This document shows positions 1-6,361 of a DNA stretch of 64,000 nt, piece by piece. Origin of the DNA: Actinomadura rudentiformis (lineage in GTDB: Bacteria; Actinomycetota; Actinomycetes; Streptosporangiales; Streptosporangiaceae); assembly GCF_008923185.1 (NCBI RefSeq), contig NZ_WBMT01000031.1, positions 79,870-143,869 on the forward strand, in the 5' to 3' direction. The notes beneath the pieces are model-generated. The model was not told the DNA's origin. It saw only the letters and a program-made list of their open reading frames with translations, and did no database searches. Within the stretch, counting starts at the first letter, position 1; each line of letters begins with the position of its first letter. A program made the translations under genes and the position numbers.

Positions 1-359
1 GCCGCGATCACGCCCGCCGCCAGAGCGGCCACGACCTGTACCGCGGCGTCCGACGTCACGTGCAGACCGGTGAGGACGGCGGTGTAGCCGCCGACTCCGA
101 AGTAGGCCGCCTGGCCCAGCGTGGGCAGGCCCGTGATCCCGGTCAGCAGATCGACGCTGAGAACCAGGACCGCGAAGGCGAGGATCCGCGTCATCGTGGT
201 CACCGGATACGGCCCGAGGACCAGGGGCGCCGCCACCAGCAGGGCGATGACCGGGACGGCGACCAGCGGACCGCGCGGGCCCCGGCGCCGTGCCGGGCCG
301 GCGACGACGTCGCCGTCCTGCCGCTCGTATGAGGACTCGACCTCTGAAGCCGCTGTCAT
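1..359 (-). CDS. livM: Branched-chain amino acid-type ABC transporter permease LivM, N-terminal part (cut by window edge)
   Basis: This is the first 119 residues of a LivM-family inner-membrane permease; the rest lies left of the window. Reading from the ATG at 359, a charged N-terminus is followed by hydrophobic helices and the LivM-typical stretch LLTGITGLPTLGQAAYFGVG. Its ATG overlaps the TGA of the upstream livH by four bases (ATGA), so the two are translationally coupled. It would pair with LivH to form the membrane channel. The ATPases LivG and LivF are not in view and probably follow to the left. The substrate cannot be told from sequence: this family carries amino acids, amides, urea and aromatic acids. 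Confidence 0.9.
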   Translation of the reverse strand, partial: MTAASEVESSYERQDGDVVAGPARRRGPRGPLVAVPVIALLVAAPLVLGPYPVTTMTRILAFAVLVLSVDLLTGITGLPTLGQAAYFGVGGYTAVLTGLHVTSDAAVQVVAALAAGVIA

Positions 360-1228
360 GCGTGCACCGCCGTCCGGTCGGGAAGCAGGCCGGACGGCCG
401 GAGCACCAGCACGACGGCCATCGCAGCGAAGATCATGAACGAGGCGTACTCGGGCAGCAGCGCGGTGCCCAGGGCCTGGACCTGGCCGATCAGGACGGCG
501 CCCAGCAGCGCGCCCCGCACCGATCCCAGACCACCGATCACCACCACGACCAGCGCCAGCAGCAGCACCTTCTCGTCGAGGCCGGGCTGGGCGCCGAGAA
601 TCGGCCCGGCCAGCACCCCGCCCACCGCGGCCAGCGCGGCTCCCGCCGCGAAGACGCCGACCAGCACCCGGCCGGTGTTGATGCCCAGTGCCGACACCAT
701 GACCCGGTCGGCGACGGTCGCCCGGATCACCGAGCCGAGGCGGCTGCGTTCGACCAGGAAGTAGACCGCCACCGCCAGGACCATCCCGAACGCGATCACC
801 AGCAACCGGTAGACCGGATAGGTCTCGCCGAACACCGTGACGCCGCCGTCGACAGGCGCGGGCGCGGCCACCGAGTGCACGTCATTGCCGAAGCCGACCG
901 CGAGCAGCTCGGCGATCACCAGGGCGACGCCGAGAGTCAGCAAGGCCTGGTCGAGATGATGCGGTGTGGCCCGCGTCAGACCCGCCAGAGCGCCGCCGAG
1001 AATGGCCCCGGTCGCGGCGGCGACAAGGACCGCCAACACGAAGACCGCCATCCCGGCGCCGTCACCGACCACGGCCACCGCCACATACGCGCCGGACAGA
1101 TAGACCGCGCCGTGAGCCAGGTTGAGCACGTCCATCATGCCGAACACCAGCGACAGGCCCAGCGCGATGGCGAACAACAGCGAGCCCATGGCCAGCCCGT
1201 TGAGGACGCTCACAAGATAGGTGTCCAC
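356..1228 (-). CDS. livH: Branched-chain amino acid-type ABC transporter permease LivH
   Basis: A 290-residue, very hydrophobic LivH-family permease with about eight membrane segments, the normal length for the family. It begins at a GTG and opens with the hallmark YLVSVLNGLAMGSLLFAIALG, followed by FGMMDVLNLAHGAVYLSGAY, the family's signature 'NLAHG' loop. A second signature, VVVVIGGLGSVRGALLGAVL, lies near the C-terminus. It sits 10 bases after the solute-binding lipoprotein gene and overlaps livM, so all three form one operon. It forms half of the transmembrane channel. The substrate is unknown. Confidence 0.92.
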   Translation of the reverse strand: MDTYLVSVLNGLAMGSLLFAIALGLSLVFGMMDVLNLAHGAVYLSGAYVAVAVVGDGAGMAVFVLAVLVAAATGAILGGALAGLTRATPHHLDQALLTLGVALVIAELLAVGFGNDVHSVAAPAPVDGGVTVFGETYPVYRLLVIAFGMVLAVAVYFLVERSRLGSVIRATVADRVMVSALGINTGRVLVGVFAAGAALAAVGGVLAGPILGAQPGLDEKVLLLALVVVVIGGLGSVRGALLGAVLIGQVQALGTALLPEYASFMIFAAMAVVLVLRPSGLLPDRTAVHA

Positions 1229-1238
1229 GGCGGCGCGC

Positions 1239-2435
1239 TCAGCCCAGCTCGCGGATCACCGCGTTGACGGTCGTCCCGCCGCTGGAACGGACCTCGCGCA
1301 GGTAGTACTTCTGCTGCGCGTCGTGATTGGAGTCGAAGGACCACTGGCCGCGCGGGCTGTCGATCGTCCCGACGCCGGCGAAGGCCTTGATCAGTTCAGT
1401 GCCGTCACTGTTCTTGGTGTTGGCCAGCGCCTTGTCCAGAACGGCCGCCGCGTCGTAGGCCTGGACCGTGTAGACCGTCGGCGCCTTCTGGAACGCCTTG
1501 CGGTAGTCGGCCACGAACTGCTTGTTGCGCGGAGTGTCGATTTCGGTGGAGTAGTGCAGTGAGGTCTTCACCCCGACCGCGGCCTGGCCTTGGGCGTCCA
1601 GCACGCCACCTTCGGTCAGGAAGCCGGTCCCGTACAGCGCCGTCTTGTCGGCGAGCCCGAACTGCTTGTACTGCTTGACGAAGCTCACCGCCTCTGCGCC
1701 GGCGTAGAAGCCGTAGACCGCCTTGGCGCCTGAGCCGCGGATCCCCGACAGGTAGGGCTGGAAGTCCTGGGTCTTGCCGAACGGGGTGTACTTCTCGCCG
1801 GCGACCTTGCCCCCGGCGGCCTCAAAGGTCTTGCGGAACCCGGCGACCATCTCCCTGCCGGCGGCATAGTCGGCCGCGATGAGGTAGACGCTGCCATCGA
1901 CCTCCTTGGCGACCGCGGATCCGAGAGGGGCGCCGACCTTTCCGTTGGCGAAGCTGGTCCGCCATATGTATTCGGACTTGCCGGAGCCCGTGATGGCGTC
2001 GGCGCCGGCGTTGGCGACGATCAACGGCTTCTTGGATTCGGTGAAGAAGTCGCGGAGACCGAGCGCGGTCGCGGAGTTCACCACCCCGACCACCACGGAG
2101 GACTGGTCCTGGGTCACCAGCTTCTGTGCGGCCGGCACCCCGGTCTGCGGCCCTTCACCTTCGTCTGCCGTGACCACCTTCACCGAACGGCCGCCCAGCT
2201 TGCCTCCGTGCTGGTCGAGGTAGAGCTGGAAGCCGTTGCGCATGTCCTGGCCGAGCGGCGCGTAGACCCCGGAGAGCGGCACCAGCAGCCCGACCTTGAT
2301 CTCGCCACCGGATCCGCCCCCACTGGACTGACCCAGGCTCGACCCCGAACAGGCGGACAGCACGAGTGCGCCCAGTGCCAGCGCCGGAACCGTCGCGGCC
2401 CGGCGTGATCGGAGAACAACGGAGAGAACGCCCAT
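1239..2435 (-). CDS. ABC transporter substrate-binding lipoprotein, Leu/Ile/Val-binding family
   Basis: A 398-residue extracytoplasmic binding protein with a lipoprotein signal peptide: arginines near residues 9-12, a hydrophobic core, then LSAC with the lipidated Cys at about 29. A low-complexity Ser/Gly linker leads into IKVGLLVPLSGVYAPLGQDM, the classic start of the periplasmic-binding type I (LivK) fold. The ATG is preceded by a GAGGAG ribosome-binding site and a sigma-70-like promoter (2483-2510). It is the first gene of the operon and supplies the ligand to LivH/LivM. A second, separate Liv system lies at 28124-33006; the two binding proteins differ clearly, so they probably take different ligands. 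Confidence 0.92.
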   Translation of the reverse strand: MGVLSVVLRSRRAATVPALALGALVLSACSGSSLGQSSGGGSGGEIKVGLLVPLSGVYAPLGQDMRNGFQLYLDQHGGKLGGRSVKVVTADEGEGPQTGVPAAQKLVTQDQSSVVVGVVNSATALGLRDFFTESKKPLIVANAGADAITGSGKSEYIWRTSFANGKVGAPLGSAVAKEVDGSVYLIAADYAAGREMVAGFRKTFEAAGGKVAGEKYTPFGKTQDFQPYLSGIRGSGAKAVYGFYAGAEAVSFVKQYKQFGLADKTALYGTGFLTEGGVLDAQGQAAVGVKTSLHYSTEIDTPRNKQFVADYRKAFQKAPTVYTVQAYDAAAVLDKALANTKNSDGTELIKAFAGVGTIDSPRGQWSFDSNHDAQQKYYLREVRSSGGTTVNAVIRELG

Positions 2436-2482
2436 GGCGACTCCTCAGGAGAACGGCGCGACGCGCTGACAGGTGCGCCCAG

Positions 2483-2510
2483 AATCTACAGAAACTACAC
2501 GTCACGTCAA
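2483..2510 (-). promoter_or_regulatory. Putative sigma-70-type promoter of the first liv operon
   Basis: Read on the minus strand, TTGACG (2510-2505) and TAGATT (2488-2483) are separated by 16 bases. Both hexamers are close to consensus and point towards the binding-protein ATG at 2435, giving a leader of about 40 bases. The rest of the stretch between 2511 and 2719 shows only a small 15-base palindrome at 2646-2660, of uncertain meaning. Confidence 0.55.
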
Positions 2511-2719
2511 GAGTTTGTATCTAAACCATGGCGACGTCTCGCACGGCAAAACGCGGCGTTCGGCAGCCAGAAGCGCAGAGTGCGCCCCATAGATCGACAA
2601 GTAGTCGTCGGAACGGCGTAAAACCATTGACTGTTTGTCAGTGCTTCGCCAGACTGGCGACGAGTGTGTCCTGCCTCACATCAGCGACCCGCCGGCTCCG
2701 TGTGATGTCCGCCGGGCTG

Positions 2720-3763
2720 TCAGGCGTGGAGGGTGGCCTGGCCGGTGGCGCGGACACCGATGCGGTCTCCGGGGCGAGGGGCGACGTGGTCGGTGATCCG
2801 GATGTTGACGGGGGTGTCCAGGCCGTCGACGGCGACGGTGACCATGGCGTCGTGGCCGAAGTAGCGGACGTCGGTCACCGAGCCGGAGGGCGTGCTCTCG
2901 CCGGGATCGGAGAGGCGGAGTTGCTCGGGGCGGAGCAGGACGGTTCCCTGGCGGGGGGTTTCGGCGGTCGCGCCGGTGGGCGTGCGGATCTCCACGGTGC
3001 CGAGGGCCGTGGTGGCCGTGCCGTTCACGACGGTGGCGGGGAGGAGGACGGCGTCGCCGACGAAGCCGGCTATCCAAGGGTCGGCCGGGTGGTCGTAGAC
3101 GTCCTGGGGAGTGCCGCACTGGGCGATGCGTCCGTCGCGGACGACGGCGACGATGTCCGCTGTGGAGAGGGCTTCCTGCTGGTCGTGGGTGACGAGGAGG
3201 GCGGTGGCGCCGATGGCGTGGAGGGCGGCGCGGACGTCGGCGCGCACCCCGGCGCGCAGTGCGCTGTCGAGGGCGTTGAACGGTTCGTCGAGCAGGACCA
3301 GTGCGGGTTCGGGGGCCAGGGCGCGGGCCAGGGCGACCCGCTGCTGCTGCCCACCGGACAGTTCGTGGGGCATCCGGTCGCCATAGCCGGCCAGGCCCAC
3401 GAGGTCGAGCATCTCCTCGGTGCGCTGGCGGCGGGTGGCCCGATCGGTGACGCCGAACGCCACGTTCGCGGCCACACTCAGGTGGGGGAAGAGCGCGCCC
3501 TCCTGGGGGACGATGCCGATGCGGCGGCGTTCGGGGGGAACGTGCGTTCCGGGGCCGGTGAGAGTGCGTCCGCCGACGGTGACGGTTCCGGCGCGGGCGC
3601 GCAGGAAACCGGCGATGACGCGGATCAGGCTGGTCTTGCCGCAGCCGGAGGGACCGAGCACGGCTGCCAGCGAGCCGCTGGGGACGGTGAGGTCGATCCC
3701 GTGCAGCACGGTCGTGTCCGGACCGTACCCCATGGTCAGGCCCTCGATCCGCAGGTCGGTCAT
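2720..3763 (-). CDS. fbpC: Ferric iron ABC transporter ATP-binding protein (FbpC/FutC type)
   Basis: A 347-residue ABC ATPase. Visible motifs in order: Walker A GPSGCGKT, Q-loop VPQEGALFPHLSV, signature LSGGQQQR, Walker B ALVLLDEPF and switch histidine in LLVTHDQQEAL. A C-terminal TOBE-like beta domain of about 110 residues follows, as in Fbp/Pot/Thi importers. The ATG at 3763 overlaps the permease stop codon (ATGA), so I use this start rather than an upstream in-frame extension that would lie inside the permease gene. It is the last gene of the three-gene transporter and energises uptake. The iron assignment rests on the partner binding protein and the upstream iron box. Confidence 0.9.
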   Translation of the reverse strand: MTDLRIEGLTMGYGPDTTVLHGIDLTVPSGSLAAVLGPSGCGKTSLIRVIAGFLRARAGTVTVGGRTLTGPGTHVPPERRRIGIVPQEGALFPHLSVAANVAFGVTDRATRRQRTEEMLDLVGLAGYGDRMPHELSGGQQQRVALARALAPEPALVLLDEPFNALDSALRAGVRADVRAALHAIGATALLVTHDQQEALSTADIVAVVRDGRIAQCGTPQDVYDHPADPWIAGFVGDAVLLPATVVNGTATTALGTVEIRTPTGATAETPRQGTVLLRPEQLRLSDPGESTPSGSVTDVRYFGHDAMVTVAVDGLDTPVNIRITDHVAPRPGDRIGVRATGQATLHA

Positions 3764-5268
3764 GTGCGCCTTCCGAGGAGATACGAGGGGACGGCGGCGA
3801 GCAGGATCAGCACCGCGGCGTACGGCGCGGCGTCGGCGTAGGATCCGACGCCCGTCTCCGTCCACAGCCGGGTGGCGAGGGTGTCCATGCCGGTGGGACG
3901 CAGCAGCAGGGTCGCCGGCAGTTCCTTCATGCAGACCACGAAGGTCAGGGCGGCGCCCGCCGCCACACCCGGCGCGGCCAGCGGCACCGTCACCTCCCGC
4001 AGGACCCTCAGCGGACTCCGGCCGAGGGATCGGGCGACGTCCTCCAGCACGGGTGGGGCTTGGAGGACGGCGGCGCGGGTGGCGGCCACCGCGACCGGCA
4101 GGAACAGCACGGCATAGGCGCACACCAGCAGCGGCAGCTCCTGGTAGAGCGGATAGGCGTAGCGGACGGCGAAGAAGACCATCGCGAGGGCCACCGTGAT
4201 CCCGGGGAGGGCGTGCCCGGCGTAGGCGGCATGCTCCAGCAGGTCGGCGACCCGTCCCCGGTAGCGGGCGGCGACCACACCGACGGGCAGCGCGAGCACG
4301 GTGGTGAGGGCCGCGCCGAGAGCGGCCACGGTGAGCGTTACGCCCGCGATGTTGACCAACCCGGCGAGATCCCAGGTGCCGGAATTCCCGACCGTGAGCC
4401 AGTAGCCGAGCGTGCCCAGCGGGAAGGCGACCGCGGCGGTGACGACGGCGGCGCACCAGGCCAGCGCGGGGATCACCATCCGCCCGAGCGGTGCGGGGAC
4501 GATCGGGCGAGCCGTGCCGGTCCCCGTCCTGGAGTGCCCGCGACGCCCTCGGGTGCGCGTCTCCATGGCGACGAGGAGCACGGTCATCACCACCAGGACG
4601 ATGCTCAGTGCGGCGGCCGGAGTGCGGTCGAAACTGGCCCGGTAGGAGGTGTAGATGCCACGGGTGAACGTGTCATAGCGCATCAGCGACACCGCGCCGA
4701 AGTCCGACAGCACGTACAGCGCGACCAGCAACGCGCCGCCGGCCGCGGCCGGACGCAACTGCGGCAAAGTGACGCGGAGGAACGTCCGGACCGGCCCGAC
4801 GCCAAGGGACCTGGACACCTCCTCGTGCGCGGGGTCGGTCCCCCGCAGGGCGGCGGCGACCGGAAGGTAGACGTACGGATAGCTGACCAACGTCAGCGCG
4901 ATCGCCGACCCGGTGAAACCCGCCAGTTCCGGCATCGCCGACAGCCACGCGAAGGCAGCCACGTAACTGGGCACGGCCAGCGGCACGGTCGCCACCACCG
5001 ACCAGACAGCAGCCCCCGGCAGCGCTGTGCGCACGGTCAACCAAGCCAGGGAGATGCCGAGGATCAGGCAGGCCGCCACGACCACAACGGCCAGGCCCAG
5101 ACTGCGAGCCAGCAGCAGGCCGGTGCCCTCGGTGGCGACCACCCCCCAGGCGAAGCCGGGCCCCCGTTCCATCGAGCGCACGGCAAGGTAGCCGAGCGGC
5201 AGTAGAGCGAAGGCACCGGCCAGGCACGCCGGTCCGAGCAGCCCCCAAGGAGCGCGGAGCGTGCTCAT
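3760..5268 (-). CDS. fbpB: Ferric iron ABC transporter permease, fused two-module type (FbpB/ThiP-like)
   Basis: A 502-residue membrane protein with about twelve hydrophobic segments, made of two tandem binding-protein-dependent permease modules, as in FbpB/SfuB and ThiP. Each half carries an EAA-type loop: one around EEVSRSLGVGPVRTFLRVTLPQ and one around EDVARSLGRSPLRVLREVTVPL. The duplicated architecture means one polypeptide forms the whole channel. It begins six bases after the stop of the binding-protein gene and overlaps the ATPase gene. The family also includes thiamine and phosphonate permeases; iron is preferred because of the partner binding protein and the iron box. Confidence 0.88.
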   Translation of the reverse strand: MSTLRAPWGLLGPACLAGAFALLPLGYLAVRSMERGPGFAWGVVATEGTGLLLARSLGLAVVVVAACLILGISLAWLTVRTALPGAAVWSVVATVPLAVPSYVAAFAWLSAMPELAGFTGSAIALTLVSYPYVYLPVAAALRGTDPAHEEVSRSLGVGPVRTFLRVTLPQLRPAAAGGALLVALYVLSDFGAVSLMRYDTFTRGIYTSYRASFDRTPAAALSIVLVVMTVLLVAMETRTRGRRGHSRTGTGTARPIVPAPLGRMVIPALAWCAAVVTAAVAFPLGTLGYWLTVGNSGTWDLAGLVNIAGVTLTVAALGAALTTVLALPVGVVAARYRGRVADLLEHAAYAGHALPGITVALAMVFFAVRYAYPLYQELPLLVCAYAVLFLPVAVAATRAAVLQAPPVLEDVARSLGRSPLRVLREVTVPLAAPGVAAGAALTFVVCMKELPATLLLRPTGMDTLATRLWTETGVGSYADAAPYAAVLILLAAVPSYLLGRRT

Positions 5269-5274
5269 GCGAGG

Positions 5275-6300
5275 TCAGACCATCCCGGCTTCCCGCAGCA
5301 TCGCCAGGGTCTGTTGCAGAGAATCGAGCTTGCCCAGGTCAACGTTCGGAGCCTTGAGGGACTCCAGGGGCGGCAGACCCGGAACCGTGCTCTTGACGCC
5401 GGAGGCGAGCGGATACTCCTTGGTCTCGTCGGAGAAGTAGGTCTGGGCGTCCCTGGAGAGCAGGAAGTCGACGGCCTTCTGCGCCGTCGCGCGGTGCTTG
5501 GCGCCCTTGAGCACGCCCACGCCCGCCACGTTGATCAACGCGCCGGGGTCGCCGCCAGGCAGGTAGTGGAGCTTGGCGGTGACGTTGTTCGCGCCCTTCT
5601 CGGCGACCTTCTCGTACCAGTAGTAGTGGTTGAGCAGGCCGAGGGCGACCTGCCCCTTGTCGACGGCGTCCAGCAGGGCGAGGTTGTCGTCGTAGGCCTT
5701 GACCCCGTTGGCCTTGAGACCCTTGAGCCACTCCCGCGTGGCGTCGTCGCCCTTGAGGACCCGCATTCCGGTGACGAACGCCTGGAAGGACGCGTTGGTC
5801 GGCGCGTAGCCGACCTTGTCCTTCCATTCCGGCTTGACCAGGTCGAAGACGCTGTTCGGCGGCCGGGTGACCTGCCTGGGGTCATAGCCCAGCACCCGGA
5901 CGCGGCCGGAGAGGCCGACCCAGTCGCCCGAGCTGGAACGGAACGACGCGGCCACCTTGTCGAGGGTCGCCTGCGGCAGTTTGTCCAGCCGTCCCTGCTT
6001 GGTCAGGGCTCCGAGAGCTCCTGCGTCCTGAGACAGGAACAGGTCGGCCTTGGTCTTGTCGCCCTCCTCCAGAAGCTGCGCCGACAGCTCGGAACTGGAG
6101 CCGTAGCGGACCTCCACCTTGGTGTCGACGGCCTTCTCCAGCTTCTCCAGCAACGGCTTGACCAAGCCTTCGTTACGGCCGGAGTAGATGACCAGACCGG
6201 CGTCCGACCCGAAGACGCCGCACGCCGTTCCCAGCGGAAGCAGGACGACCATCAAAACGAATACGGAAGTGAAACGCGCCAGCGGGTATCGCATGATCAT
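5275..6300 (-). CDS. fbpA: Ferric iron-binding lipoprotein of ABC transporter (FbpA/FutA family)
   Basis: A 341-residue extracellular iron-binding lipoprotein. From the ATG at 6300 a short signal peptide ends in LGTAC (lipid Cys about residue 27). The mature part starts GLVIYSGRNEGLVKPLLE, the FbpA/FutA opening, and carries a tyrosine cluster (NHYYWYEK) of the kind that ligates Fe(III). GAAGGA upstream of 6300 is the best ribosome-binding site. An in-frame ATG at 6294 is also possible, while longer forms would run through the iron box. It is the first gene of an operon with the permease and ATPase, and is divergent from the adenylation-acyltransferase fusion. Iron-repressed expression is expected from the box at 6333-6351. 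Confidence 0.88.
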   Translation of the reverse strand: MIMRYPLARFTSVFVLMVVLLPLGTACGVFGSDAGLVIYSGRNEGLVKPLLEKLEKAVDTKVEVRYGSSSELSAQLLEEGDKTKADLFLSQDAGALGALTKQGRLDKLPQATLDKVAASFRSSSGDWVGLSGRVRVLGYDPRQVTRPPNSVFDLVKPEWKDKVGYAPTNASFQAFVTGMRVLKGDDATREWLKGLKANGVKAYDDNLALLDAVDKGQVALGLLNHYYWYEKVAEKGANNVTAKLHYLPGGDPGALINVAGVGVLKGAKHRATAQKAVDFLLSRDAQTYFSDETKEYPLASGVKSTVPGLPPLESLKAPNVDLGKLDSLQQTLAMLREAGMV

Positions 6301-6325
6301 CCTAGGGATGTGTCCTTCAATCATC

Positions 6326-6354
6326 TTGGCAGGTAGGTTAGCCTTACTTAAGAT
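6326..6354 (+). promoter_or_regulatory. Plus-strand promoter overlapping an iron box (DtxR/IdeR/DmdR-type) at 6333-6351
   Basis: GTAGGTTAGCCTTACTTAA at 6333-6351 matches the 19-bp actinobacterial iron-box consensus TTAGGTTAGGCTAACCTAA at 15 positions. It lies inside a good plus-strand promoter: TTGGCA (6326-6331), a 17-base spacer, then TAAGAT (6349-6354). An iron-loaded DtxR/IdeR repressor bound here would block that promoter and could also repress the divergent fbpA-type gene. The predicted start of transcription falls at about 6361-6362, on the GTG start codon, implying a leaderless mRNA. Confidence 0.75.
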
Positions 6355-6361
6355 ACGCCGC

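Noticed and set aside
2646..2660. TCGCCAG-A-CTGGCGA palindrome as a terminator of the first ABC cluster
   Set aside because: The stem is short with an unrealistic one-base loop, and it lies upstream of the minus-strand liv promoter, so it is not placed to end any gene.
6188..6361. Upstream ATG extension of the adenylation fusion
   Set aside because: It would start inside the divergent ferric-binding gene and run through the iron box; the added residues show no relation to ANL enzymes.
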